Of a stretch of 19,432 nt of DNA, positions 1-7,329 are shown piece after piece (position 1 is the stretch's first letter; the number at the start of each line of letters is the position of its first letter). Below the pieces are notes generated by a model, which searched no databases, had not been told where the DNA came from, and was given only the letters and a program-made list of their open reading frames with translations. The position numbers and the translations under genes are program-made. Source of the stretch: Verrucomicrobiota bacterium (GTDB lineage: Bacteria > Verrucomicrobiota > Verrucomicrobiia > Opitutales > Seribacteraceae); NCBI GenBank assembly GCA_014382645.1, contig JACNJI010000273.1, positions 1 to 19,432 of the forward strand, read 5' to 3'.

Positions 1-9
1 AAATCCGAG

Positions 10-20
10 CACAAAAAAAG
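10..20 (-). terminator. T-tract after SRP RNA
   Basis: On the minus strand the closing helix of the SRP RNA is followed directly by seven T residues (positions 19-13). The RNA's own terminal stem plus this tract would act as an intrinsic terminator. This is the clearest terminator-like element in the window. Confidence 0.6.
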
Positions 21-114
21 GCCAGGCACCCCACAGCGCACACAAACGAAACTGCCGCTGCTCCCTTCCGGGCCTGACGGGGTTCGTTAGTCCGTAGTCG
101 CATGGGACCCGACC
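21..114 (-). ncRNA. ffs: Small bacterial SRP RNA (4.5S-type)
   Basis: RNA component of the signal recognition particle, which binds Ffh and targets nascent membrane proteins. Read on the minus strand, the region contains the apical hairpin core GTCAGGCCCGGAAGGGAGCAGC split as GTCAGGCCCGGAAGG and GAGCAGC, the universally conserved Ffh-binding loop. The ends (GGTCGGGTCCCA and TGGGGTGCCTGGCC) can pair to close the long helix. A run of seven T follows at 19-13. The length of about 94 nt fits the short, Alu-less bacterial type. The ends were set by pairing and are uncertain by a few bases. Identification is strong. Confidence 0.93.
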
Positions 115-241
115 TTTAGTTGCCTTTATCTAAAATTTTGGCACTCGAAGCAAACATTTTTCTTAGGTGCAAAACCTGTCCCGGAAATTCTCGGCGATTT
201 TTCGCTTTGCCTTTTCGCCCTCATTTTCACTCTCTAATGGC

Positions 242-1330
242 GTGGGCAATTCTTTCGGTACACTTTTTCGAATTTCGACTTGGGGCGAAAGCCATGGTGG
301 CGGCATCGGCGTTGTCGTCGATGGCTGCCCGCCCGGACTACCGCTAAAGGCTGCAGACATTCAAGTCGACTTGGAGCGACGACGCCCCGGGCAAAGCAAG
401 ATCACCACCCCTCGCAAAGAGAGCGATCAAGTCGAAATCCTTTCAGGCGTGTTCGAGGAAGTAACCCTCGGCACCCCCATTGCCATGCTAGTAAGGAACG
501 AGGATGCCCGCCCGCAAGCCTACGACGAGATGAAAGAAAAGTTTCGTCCTTCGCACGCCGACTTCACCTACCAAGAGAAATTCGGCATTCGCAACCACGA
601 GGGCGGAGGGCGTTCGTCTGCCCGTGAGACCATCGGGCGCGTTGCTGCAGGGGCAATCGCCAAGAAGATTCTGATCTCGACCGGCATCGCGATTCGAGCC
701 TATGTCGAGCGGGTACACGAAATCGAAGCGCCTGAGATCGAAAAGTTTCCCACTTTGGAAGAAGTGGACGCCTCACCCGTGCGTTGCCCGCATCCCAAAA
801 CAGCCCAAAAGATGGTGGCCCACATCTTGGACCTCAAAAAAGCGGGAGACTCCGTCGGTGGCTTGATACGCTGTCGCGTTCAAGGAATGCCCACGGGACT
901 CGGCGCCCCTGTCTTCGACCGTCTCGAAGCCGATCTCGCCAAAGCCATGCTCTCGCTTCCCGCAACAAAGGGCTTTGAGGTCGGCAGCGGATTCGCGGGC
1001 ACCTTGCTCAAGGGATCCGAACACAACGACGCCTTCGAAAACCGCAAGGGCCTCATACGCACCAAAACGAATCGATCTGGCGGCGTCCAAGGTGGAATCA
1101 GCAACGGAGAGGAACTCTATTTCCGCATTGCCTTCAAACCCACCGCCACCGTGCTCCAGTCCCAAGACACCGTAGACGTCGATGGCAACGAAACGAAACT
1201 TATCGGGCGTGGACGTCACGACCCATGTGTCCTCCCCCGAGCAGTCCCCATCGTCGAAGCCATGACCGCACTCGTGCTGATCGACCATCGCATGCGCCAC
1301 GCCGCCCAATGCGAAACCTTCTCGTTTTAA
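242..1330 (+). CDS. aroC: Chorismate synthase
   Basis: Catalyses the last step of the shikimate pathway, 5-enolpyruvylshikimate-3-phosphate to chorismate, using reduced FMN, in the cytoplasm. From the GTG at 242 the product has 362 residues, close to the 361 of E. coli AroC, and begins [18 protein letters not shown] as family members do. Visible motifs are GESHG (15-19), [14 protein letters not shown] (about 117-130) and [17 protein letters not shown] near the C-terminus. An upstream in-frame GTG at 167 would add 25 residues with no family counterpart, so it was not chosen. Neither start has a Shine-Dalgarno site. The gene is divergent from the SRP RNA. A G3E-like gene follows after 11 bases, probably co-transcribed. 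Function is certain; the start is likely. Confidence 0.96.
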   Translation: MGNSFGTLFRISTWGESHGGGIGVVVDGCPPGLPLKAADIQVDLERRRPGQSKITTPRKESDQVEILSGVFEEVTLGTPIAMLVRNEDARPQAYDEMKEKFRPSHADFTYQEKFGIRNHEGGGRSSARETIGRVAAGAIAKKILISTGIAIRAYVERVHEIEAPEIEKFPTLEEVDASPVRCPHPKTAQKMVAHILDLKKAGDSVGGLIRCRVQGMPTGLGAPVFDRLEADLAKAMLSLPATKGFEVGSGFAGTLLKGSEHNDAFENRKGLIRTKTNRSGGVQGGISNGEELYFRIAFKPTATVLQSQDTVDVDGNETKLIGRGRHDPCVLPRAVPIVEAMTALVLIDHRMRHAAQCETFSF

Positions 1331-1341
1331 GGCCAATATAA

Positions 1342-2004
1342 GTGCAACGCCTCCTCTACCTCGTACTCGGGGCTCCCGACTCGGGTCGCCGAGCCATCGT
1401 TCAAGATTTAATCGATGGAGGACTCACAGATAAAGAATCCGCCCTCACCCACACCAACGAGGAATCTCACGACATGAAAGGATTCACCTCATGGCATTGG
1501 GAAAACGACACCTTCCAGATTCCCGAGGAAACAAACGAATCACAAGCCACCCACCAATTCCTGATATTTTCGCCCTACCTTGATCTCGCCGAACAAATCG
1601 AAGCCTCGCTCGACCTCCTCGACGCAGATGAGGGAATAACTCTCGCTCGCATTCTCTTCGTCGTCCACTGCGGACTATTAGAGAAAATCTCACCCCGGTT
1701 GCAAGAGTGGCACGACGCCTGCGCACACTTCGCCGACATCGCACTACTAAATCGCCGAGAAGGAGTAAATCGCAAGTTAATTGAGGAGTTCAAGGTGCGT
1801 TACGAATCCATGCGAATGCCATTCCTCGTCGAGAACGTTCGCAAAGACCGTATCGCCAACCCTGCAATAATACTCGACCTCACCCCTAGACGTATTTCCC
1901 AGGTGTTCGATCTCGAGGAAGACCTAGACTCCGACCTAACCGACCCATACCTTGAACGCCTCCCCTCAGGAGAAAGAGCCAAGCGAATCCCCCTACCATT
2001 TTGA
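1342..2004 (+). CDS. Degenerate G3E/CobW-like P-loop protein, function unknown
   Basis: A 220-residue cytoplasmic protein with a GTG start 11 bases after aroC. The N-terminus LLYLVLGAPDSGRRAIVQDL has the strand/P-loop/helix layout of a Walker A motif, but the GK[ST] is GRR (residues 15-17), so the phosphate-contacting lysine is missing. Further on, ILFVVHCGLLEK and HFADIALLNRREGV (about 129-142) resemble the region of G3E (CobW/UreG/HypB) GTPases that ends in the NKxD guanine-specificity motif; here it reads NRRE. No CxCC metal-chaperone motif is seen. I infer a relative of G3E GTPases that has probably lost nucleotide hydrolysis. The tail is acidic then basic (DLEEDLDSDLTD, then ERAKR). It could also be an unrelated P-loop fold. 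The coding call is firm; the family is tentative. Confidence 0.75.
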   Translation: MQRLLYLVLGAPDSGRRAIVQDLIDGGLTDKESALTHTNEESHDMKGFTSWHWENDTFQIPEETNESQATHQFLIFSPYLDLAEQIEASLDLLDADEGITLARILFVVHCGLLEKISPRLQEWHDACAHFADIALLNRREGVNRKLIEEFKVRYESMRMPFLVENVRKDRIANPAIILDLTPRRISQVFDLEEDLDSDLTDPYLERLPSGERAKRIPLPF

Positions 2005-2078
2005 GAACCGCTCAGCTCCTCCTAGCTTTTTGCTCGACCATAGCCCACAAAATCTTCATGTTCTCCAATTTACTCTAT

Positions 2079-2165
2079 GCCGGGGTGGCGGAATTGGTAG
2101 ACGCGCTAGGCTCAGAACCTAGTGTCCGCAAGGACGTGCGGGTTCAAGTCCCGCCCTCGGCACCA
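2079..2165 (+). tRNA. tRNA-Leu (anticodon CAG)
   Basis: A class II tRNA of 87 nt including an encoded CCA (2163-2165). The acceptor GCCGGGG pairs with CCTCGGC with one G-U. The anticodon stem CTAGG/CCTAG encloses CTCAGAA, giving anticodon CAG. A long variable arm (TGTCCGCAAGGACGT) is diagnostic for Leu/Ser/Tyr, and the T arm GCGGGTTCAAGTCCCGC is perfect. It would decode CUG. Confidence 0.97.
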
Positions 2166-2263
2166 AGCCACCATTTCAGTACACCACCCCACAAGATCAT
2201 TGCCAAAAAAACCTAAAAAAAGCTTGCGCACAGATCATTTGCCAGTCACTTTTCGACCATTCT

Positions 2264-2292
2264 TTTCCAACCCCTATAAAACAAACTATAAA
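2264..2292 (+). promoter_or_regulatory. Putative sigma70-type promoter of the envelope operon
   Basis: TTTCCA (2264-2269), a 17-base spacer, then TATAAA (2287-2292): four and five matches to the -35 and -10 consensus. Transcription would start near 2299 and leave a leader of only about 13 bases before the ATG at 2313. A second TATAAA at 2275-2280 is an alternative. This is prediction by eye in an AT-rich stretch. Confidence 0.35.
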
Positions 2293-2312
2293 TTCCGATC
2301 CCTATTACGGTT

Positions 2313-4160
2313 ATGAAGAACCCACTAGACACATTTAAAAAATGGTTCATCCTTTCATTCTTAGCGTTGGCTTTGCCTGGCATCGCCCTTTGGGGTCAAG
2401 AAGGTGACGATGCAGGCGGAGGTGACGATGCAGGCGGAGATGCCGGCGGAGGTGGTTCTGCTGCCGAGGCTGCCGTAACTTCGGGCGGTTCGGCTCAACC
2501 AGCAGCAGCAGCATCGGGATCGATTGAAAGTAACCCTGTAGTCACTCTGGTAAGGGCTGGATTAAATTTCCAGAGCGCCAAATCAATTAAAATTAGTGAT
2601 TTAATAAAAATAGCGTCGGCTGGAGGAAGCATAACTAAGCTTATATCAATTGCAAAAGCAATTGAAGCAAAAACCTATACAGCTGATGATTTGGTTTTTA
2701 CTTTAGATCTTGGGCTCGATATAGATGATGCTGAAAAGACGGCAAAGGCATCAAAGGAAGCTAAAGAAGGGGGCGACTCCGATTATCTCGACAAGCTCTC
2801 CAAGGACATTAAATCTGGTTACGACCTTAAAGATATCTTGGATGGTAAAACTACAGGCATCGACAACACACTTTTAGATTCAGCTTTAGCCTTAACCTCA
2901 ATCGAGGATCTCAAACAATCTACGCGTGATGTTGTCGCAGGAAGTACTGATTTTACCAACTTTCAGACTTACTTGGAAAGTGCCGTGACTTTTGCCAACA
3001 CTGTCCTTACCGACCGGACAATCACCTCGGCATCCGACTTTGACAGTATACCGGAAGTTTCAGTAGCAAGTCTTACTGCAAGCCCTCAAACATTGGAATT
3101 CATTCGCCTTTTAGGTAAGTACGGAGCCATCGGTTCCGACGCTTCAGCTCTTTCCGACACACTAGCCAGTGCTTTCTTTGGCACCGACTTTGCCTCCTCG
3201 ACAAAAATGGGGACAAGCTTGCTTAGCTTCTTGGGTTCCAATACAAGTGGTCACGTCGGACAACTCAAGACCAGCTTGGGGACTCGCACCCTACCCTCTG
3301 GCGTTCAAGATTCCACCGTTTTGCAAGTCGCAATGAGCAACGTCACCTTGGCGCCTGGCGCCAATATTACCGTTGGAGCTTCAGGTTCGACTTCCACGAT
3401 CGACGTATCAGATGTCCTTACCAAGGCTAACTCGAATGAGGAACGTAAGGTTGCCATTCTAGGAGCAGCCAAGGATTTGACCATCGCGGGTGACGTCACC
3501 TTCACCAACACCAACACTGTTGAGGACCACGCTTTAGTAATTGGTGCAGCTGATGACTTACAGTTGAGAGGTCAGGACAAAGACTATGTTGAAAACGAAA
3601 AAGTCACACTGACATATACTGGTTCCAACTTGGGATTGGGTTCCAATGATACGATGCGGCTCATAAACGTGGACATCAAGACCGGAGGTAATCTGGCAAT
3701 AGGTACACTCGATCAGCTGTACGTAGGATCCGGTTCCATCAAGGATGGCGGAGACCAAGGTCAAACCCACGGAATAAACTATTCCACCACCAATGGCACC
3801 TCCAAATTCGAAGTGGGAGTTGAAGACAATGTCTATCTCTACGCCAACAACCTGATCAGTATCAACGGTCTTGAGTTCGGCTCGGGCATGGACGACATTT
3901 ACATGGACGCCATAACCATCGACCTCAGCAATGTCACCTTTCCACAGAACTCCGATGTAATGCTCCGCAGTCGAGATGGTTCCATGAATTTCGGCGCAAC
4001 CGACCGAGCCGTAGGCAGTGTTAATTTCATACAAAACGTCAAATACGGCGCTACTGCCATCGAATCCGCCGGTCAGTTCAACGGTGCAGCTGGTCACTGG
4101 GACTCCTCAGAACTTACCTTACCCAACGGAAAAGCCGCCATCAAGGTTCGTGGTTTCTGA
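2313..4160 (+). CDS. Secreted Gly/Asp-rich protein with beta-solenoid-like C-terminal half
   Basis: A 615-residue exported protein. Residues 1-29 form a signal peptide (KK near 9-10, then the hydrophobic FILSFLALALPGIALWG, cleavage near GQ/EG). Residues 30-46 are a GDDAGG-type tandem repeat, followed by an Ala/Ser-rich linker to about 70. Residues 70-330 are mostly helical-looking. From about 340 the protein becomes strand-rich and repetitive in style (LAPGANITVGASG, DLTIAGDVTFTNTNT, GGNLAIGTLDQLYVGSG), as in adhesin-like parallel beta-helices. No catalytic motif, sortase or autotransporter barrel was recognised, and the C-terminus is KVRGF. It is the first gene of a probable four-gene unit with an outer-membrane barrel protein 49 bases downstream. 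I infer a cell-surface or matrix protein; the function is unknown. No Shine-Dalgarno site precedes the ATG. Confidence 0.85.
   Translation: MKNPLDTFKKWFILSFLALALPGIALWGQEGDDAGGGDDAGGDAGGGGSAAEAAVTSGGSAQPAAAASGSIESNPVVTLVRAGLNFQSAKSIKISDLIKIASAGGSITKLISIAKAIEAKTYTADDLVFTLDLGLDIDDAEKTAKASKEAKEGGDSDYLDKLSKDIKSGYDLKDILDGKTTGIDNTLLDSALALTSIEDLKQSTRDVVAGSTDFTNFQTYLESAVTFANTVLTDRTITSASDFDSIPEVSVASLTASPQTLEFIRLLGKYGAIGSDASALSDTLASAFFGTDFASSTKMGTSLLSFLGSNTSGHVGQLKTSLGTRTLPSGVQDSTVLQVAMSNVTLAPGANITVGASGSTSTIDVSDVLTKANSNEERKVAILGAAKDLTIAGDVTFTNTNTVEDHALVIGAADDLQLRGQDKDYVENEKVTLTYTGSNLGLGSNDTMRLINVDIKTGGNLAIGTLDQLYVGSGSIKDGGDQGQTHGINYSTTNGTSKFEVGVEDNVYLYANNLISINGLEFGSGMDDIYMDAITIDLSNVTFPQNSDVMLRSRDGSMNFGATDRAVGSVNFIQNVKYGATAIESAGQFNGAAGHWDSSELTLPNGKAAIKVRGF
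2403..2450 (+). repeat. Tandem 18-bp repeat coding for GDDAGG
   Basis: Two identical copies of GGTGACGATGCAGGCGGA (2403-2420 and 2421-2438) are followed by a degenerate partial copy (2439-2450). The unit is in frame (6 codons), so gain or loss of copies by slippage would change the length of the post-signal-peptide linker without breaking the frame. Confidence 0.85.
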
Positions 4161-4191
4161 GGCTTGTCCAACTAGATAAATACAATTCCTG

Positions 4192-4209
4192 AAAATTATA
4201 ATTTTACCC
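4192..4209 (+). promoter_or_regulatory. AT palindrome with a perfect TATAAT just before an ATG
   Basis: AAAATTATAATTTT (4192-4205) is a perfect 14-base palindrome. It contains TATAAT at 4197-4202, seven bases before the ATG at 4210. If it is a -10 element, the transcript would start at or next to the start codon, giving a leaderless mRNA. No convincing -35 is present, so it may simply be an unstructured, AT-rich translation start region inside the operon. Confidence 0.3.
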
Positions 4210-5208
4210 ATGAAGCAGCTAAATACTCTTAATAAACTCGTACTAGCCACAATCGGCTTATCCGTAGCTCAAGTTGGTTTTGCCCAAGACAAGCGTAGCC
4301 TAGAAGCGACCGATCGCCCCGGCGTTCCCGCAAATCTTGGTCAACCCGCTAACGGAACCGTCGCATCCGGAGAAGCTGCTGGAACTGCAGCCAGCGATGC
4401 GGGAGCTCAACGCCCAGTCAAGCTGAAGAAAAAAGGCGTATCGACTTACTTTGGCTACAGCTCAAAGTACTTTTACCGATCCAATGCTCTGATGACTAGC
4501 GGAGCGAGCGAACAAAAATCAGCCATGTGGACCAATACATTCTTTGCCGGAGCGGGCTTGGGTGTGATAGAAACCGATTCATCGGTAATCACCCCTTATG
4601 TTGGTGGCAGTTGGACAATCAATGATTACATCAAAGGGGAACTGTCCCCATTTAATTACAACTCCAGCGGTGCCTACGCGCTTCTTATGGCTCAATATGG
4701 AAATGGTTGGTCGACTCGTGCCGGAGTAAGCTACGCCAGTGATCGTAGCACAGAAAACGATACTGAAGACTACAAGGAATTCTTTCCTAGCATCGGGGTG
4801 ATGAAAGCATATTCGCTCAGTGATTCCACTCTCGGAATATTCGACGCATCTGTCGGCAAGCACATTACTGACTCTTTCGACTTAGTAAAGGGAACCGATG
4901 CTGGGACCCTCGATAATTGGGAGATGTCTGCATCATACGGACTAAGGTGGAGACCTAGTGAAAGGCTTTCTTTTGGACCACAGTATCGCTTGAGCTATAA
5001 GGTCTACGACGATGGCTCTAACAAGGATCGAGATGATCTCACCAACATGGTATCACTGAGAATTGCCTACGAGTTGGCATCTTCAGTAACACTTGATCTG
5101 TCGACTGCATACACCAAGCGCGCCACCTCCGGGGTAGCGTCCGGATTGGATCTCGACTTCGAAAACGTAGATGCCGGCGCCGGTCTTTCGCTGAACGCCC
5201 GTTTCTAG
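4210..5208 (+). CDS. Outer-membrane beta-barrel protein
   Basis: A 332-residue exported protein. A signal peptide (residues 1-25, KQLNTLNK then LVLATIGLSVAQVGFA, cleavage before QD) is followed by a low-complexity Pro/Ala/Gly segment to about residue 75. The remainder shows alternating strands rich in aromatic and small residues (STYFGYSSKYFYRSN, ITPYVGGSWTINDYI, FGPQYRLSYKVYDDG, VSLRIAYELASSVTLDLSTAYTK) and ends in Phe (LSLNARF), the usual C-terminal signal for the BAM insertion machinery. About 10-12 strands seem possible. It lies 49 bases after the Gly/Asp-rich secreted protein and 66 bases before the FecR-like gene, suggesting a shared role at the outer membrane, such as export or anchoring of that protein. 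Substrate unknown; no porin signature was recognised. Confidence 0.85.
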   Translation: MKQLNTLNKLVLATIGLSVAQVGFAQDKRSLEATDRPGVPANLGQPANGTVASGEAAGTAASDAGAQRPVKLKKKGVSTYFGYSSKYFYRSNALMTSGASEQKSAMWTNTFFAGAGLGVIETDSSVITPYVGGSWTINDYIKGELSPFNYNSSGAYALLMAQYGNGWSTRAGVSYASDRSTENDTEDYKEFFPSIGVMKAYSLSDSTLGIFDASVGKHITDSFDLVKGTDAGTLDNWEMSASYGLRWRPSERLSFGPQYRLSYKVYDDGSNKDRDDLTNMVSLRIAYELASSVTLDLSTAYTKRATSGVASGLDLDFENVDAGAGLSLNARF

Positions 5209-5213
5209 AAGTT

Positions 5214-5253
5214 TCATCCTCCAGATCGGCCTAGGTTTAGGTCCGACGGATGA
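5214..5253 (+). promoter_or_regulatory. Intergenic stem-loop between barrel and FecR-like genes
   Basis: TCATCC (5214-5219) pairs with GGATGA (5248-5253), and inside it TCGGCCTA (5226-5233) pairs with TAGG-T-CCGA (5238-5246) around a GGTT loop, with one bulged T. No T-tract follows directly (TTTATCTTTT begins 13 bases later), so it is a weak terminator at best. It may lower read-through, protect the upstream 3' end, or shape the leader of the next gene. Confidence 0.45.
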
Positions 5254-5274
5254 TACCCACCTCCACTTTATCTT

Positions 5275-6114
5275 TTGCTGAGGATCATAAATCTATTGAT
5301 CAGCATAAAGCCAAAGTATTTTTATACTGCATTTCTCTTGAGTGCGGCATTTTCAAATGCCGCCACTACGAGATATGTCGGCGGCAAAGTGGAGGTCATC
5401 GATCCCACTTTGTCCGGTGATGAGTCGATTTCGCTATTGGAGATCAACTCTACTATTGCTCCCAAGCGGATAGTTTGCACGGGAAGAGGTTCCAGGACTG
5501 AAATCCACGAAGGGAATACAATCCTTCGCCTCGGAGCCAACACAGTGGCCAAGGAGGAGGAAAGCGGTTCATACTGGATTCACTCCGGAAGCCTTCTTTT
5601 TTGCTCCACCGTCCCCACCACCGTTCGCTTCTCATCCCTCCAGTCATCCGCCACCTTCGAAGGAAGAGGAACGATCATTCTTGAAACCACTGGAAACGGA
5701 GGTTTCAAGTTGATACCCTTGGAAGCCAAAGGATATTTCAGCACCGCTAAAGATGGAAAAAAGGAAGCCAGAGCCGGGCAGTTGTTGTTTGTCGTAGATA
5801 ACCCATCTAATTTCGGTGATGCCTACGACATTGATCTCATGCTTATGCTACGTTCGAGTCTTCTAATAAACTCTTTTCCCGATCCCCTGCCCACTTTTGA
5901 ACGTATTGGACTGGCCATTTACTCGCAGGAGTTAAAGCTAAAGGGGAAATACGACGCCTTGATCGGGAACGCCCCCACGAAAGACAAGGTGCAATTGTGG
6001 GTTTTCGAGGGGGGGGAGGGTTTTAGCAGAGAGAAAAAACCGTCAAAAGGTAAATCCCCAACCCAAAGTAAAGGGTTTTTCGGAAGACTTTTCGGGCGGG
6101 AAAGCAAAGAGTGA
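5275..6114 (+). CDS. FecR-like periplasmic protein
   Basis: A 279-residue exported protein from a TTG start. An in-frame TTG at 5296 is equally plausible: it follows a weak GAGG (5280-5283) and gives a neater signal peptide, KPKYFYTAFLLSAAFSNAA. The mature part resembles the FecR beta domain: CTGRGSRTEIHEGNTILRLGANT (about 68-90, no longer than this core) and YWIHSGSLLF are typical of the strands that read surface charge and set tone in FecR-like proteins. There is no N-terminal anti-sigma helix or transmembrane anchor and no adjacent sigma factor, so it is not a classical FecR regulator. The tail after residue 250 is basic and Ser/Lys/Pro-rich. Its stop overlaps the start of the Sel1/MORN gene (GTGA), implying translational coupling. 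I infer a periplasmic structural or ligand-sensing partner. Confidence 0.75.
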   Translation: MLRIINLLISIKPKYFYTAFLLSAAFSNAATTRYVGGKVEVIDPTLSGDESISLLEINSTIAPKRIVCTGRGSRTEIHEGNTILRLGANTVAKEEESGSYWIHSGSLLFCSTVPTTVRFSSLQSSATFEGRGTIILETTGNGGFKLIPLEAKGYFSTAKDGKKEARAGQLLFVVDNPSNFGDAYDIDLMLMLRSSLLINSFPDPLPTFERIGLAIYSQELKLKGKYDALIGNAPTKDKVQLWVFEGGEGFSREKKPSKGKSPTQSKGFFGRLFGRESKE

Positions 6115-6947
6115 CTAAATTTTTACTGGTCTTCCTCTGGTTCGTCGTATCAATAGCTGTCACTGCAGTAAATGCGAACGATCTAAACGATCTTGGCAAA
6201 ATCAAACTGAAGGCTTTAAGGGGAGATCCGAGCTCACAATTTCGCTTGGGCTTCCATTACTCCTCAGCCAATGAAAACCTTGCTGAAGCTTTCTTTTGGT
6301 TTGAGAAGGCTGCAAAGGCGGGAGCACCTTCGGCTTGTCATTATGTCGCCAAGGCTTACGCCACCGGCCGAGGAACACCTCTGAATCTAGAGTTAGCGAA
6401 ATTCTGGTACGAAAATGCCGCCTTAAGAGGGTGTGCGACTGCCATGGCAAAACTGGGTGATTTGATCTCAGTGGACGAGGAAAACAATACTGATGAAGTA
6501 CTGGCTCACGCATGGTACGCCCTAGCCGTGGAGAACGGGGAAACTGCATGGACGGAACGACGAGACCGACTGGCCGAGGGGATGTCGGAAGAGACCTTGG
6601 CACTCGCCCATGAAAGATTGAAGGAAATAAAAGGGGAAATCCTGCATCTCAAGGAACGCAGCCCCACCCCACCCTCTCCTACCAAGAAACGGGGCGAATA
6701 TCTTTTTCAAAACGAGCACAAATACTTTGGTGATTTAAAAGACGGGCTTCCTCACGGTTATGGTCGTATACAATCACCGGACGGCGAGCGGTTCTTCGGA
6801 GAATTCAAACAGGGGAAACCCTACGGATACGGCACGCATTTTTCAGCACAAGGTTTCATTATATTCTCGGGCTTGTGGGAAGGCGACAAGGCAATCGCAG
6901 GGAACAGTCCGCAAGCCCGCCTGCGGGCCATGCTCAAGTCGCCCTAA
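6111..6947 (+). CDS. Exported Sel1-repeat plus MORN-repeat protein
   Basis: A 278-residue protein beginning at a GTG whose last two bases are in the upstream TGA (overlap GTGA, 6111-6114). Residues 1-22 are a signal peptide (FLLVFLWFVVSIAVTAVNA, cleavage before ND). Residues about 33-150 hold three Sel1-like helical repeats (SQFRLGFHYSSA...AEAFFWFEKAAKAG; ACHYVAKAYATGRG...AKFWYENAALRG; AMAKLGDLI...AHAWYALAVENG). After a Pro-rich linker (PTPPSPTKK), residues about 205-262 hold two to three MORN repeats (YFGDLKDGLPHGYG, FFGEFKQGKPYGYG, FSGLWEGDKAIAG). Both repeat types bind proteins or membranes. Together with its coupling to the FecR-like gene this suggests a periplasmic scaffold. No enzymatic motif was seen. 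Confidence 0.85.
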   Translation: MTKFLLVFLWFVVSIAVTAVNANDLNDLGKIKLKALRGDPSSQFRLGFHYSSANENLAEAFFWFEKAAKAGAPSACHYVAKAYATGRGTPLNLELAKFWYENAALRGCATAMAKLGDLISVDEENNTDEVLAHAWYALAVENGETAWTERRDRLAEGMSEETLALAHERLKEIKGEILHLKERSPTPPSPTKKRGEYLFQNEHKYFGDLKDGLPHGYGRIQSPDGERFFGEFKQGKPYGYGTHFSAQGFIIFSGLWEGDKAIAGNSPQARLRAMLKSP

Positions 6948-7035
6948 CCTGCGAACGTTCCGTCTAACTTGTACAACAAGATTCCAACGGACGAGACAGG
7001 GAGCAAAACAGGTTCCAGACCCTTGGCAGGATTGA

Positions 7036-7081
7036 TCTGATTGAGGGCCGGATTCTCCCGCCGGGTTAGATCCGAATCAGA
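7036..7081. other. Stem-loop between convergent genes
   Basis: TCTGATT (7036-7042) and CGGAT (7049-7053) pair with ATCCG (7070-7074) and AATCAGA (7075-7081), with the six bases 7043-7048 bulged on the left arm; an inner CCC/GGG hairpin caps it. It overlaps the stop codon of the minus-strand CDGSH gene and lies 89 bases past the plus-strand Sel1/MORN stop. It may serve as a barrier or transcript end for both sides, but neither side has a T-tract. Confidence 0.35.
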
Positions 7082-7316
7082 GGCTTGAATGCGACCCATC
7101 GCAGAGGGCACCTTGCAAGGAATGCTTGCAGTTGCACAGGGCAATGTTGCGAGTTTCGGTAATCTCGACTTTTTCGGGGGAAAAACGAGTACCCTTGTGA
7201 GATCCGTCGCAAAAAGGTTGTTTCGCGGAACGACCGCAAGAACACCACCAGTATTCGCCAGGTTCCAACTTGAGGACGGCGGGGGTCTTGGAAGCAACGA
7301 TAGGGTCTTCACTCAT
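7077..7316 (-). CDS. Double CDGSH iron-sulfur domain protein
   Basis: A 79-residue protein with two CDGSH motifs, each preceded by C-x-C: WCSCGRSAKQPFCDGSH (C25, C27, C36, H40) and LCNCKHSLQGALCDGSH (C61, C63, C72, H76). Three Cys and one His per motif bind a [2Fe-2S] cluster in this family, so the protein should carry two. Bacterial members are small soluble redox or cluster-handling proteins. The ATG at 7316 was chosen because GAGGA (7331-7327) lies 10 bases away; the GTG at 7322 (two residues longer, 4-base spacing) is possible. The upstream neighbour is a tiny membrane protein whose stop codon (7332-7330) overlaps this ribosome site, so the two are probably translated in tandem. Confidence 0.93.
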   Translation of the reverse strand: MSEDPIVASKTPAVLKLEPGEYWWCSCGRSAKQPFCDGSHKGTRFSPEKVEITETRNIALCNCKHSLQGALCDGSHSSL

Positions 7317-7329
7317 CTTCACCAGTTCC

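Noticed and set aside
167..241. Longer aroC start at GTG 167
   Set aside because: The extra 25 residues have no counterpart in the family, and GTG 242 gives the canonical N-terminus and length.
773..1336. 187-codon minus-strand ORF opposite aroC
   Set aside because: Shadow of aroC, whose plus-strand product is unmistakable.
2001..2216. 71-codon plus-strand ORF
   Set aside because: It spans the tRNA-Leu gene and its peptide (VAELVDALGSE region) is the familiar translation of a tRNA.
3558..4097. 179-codon minus-strand ORF opposite the secreted protein gene
   Set aside because: Low-complexity shadow of a strand-rich coding frame, with no recognisable motif and no start context.
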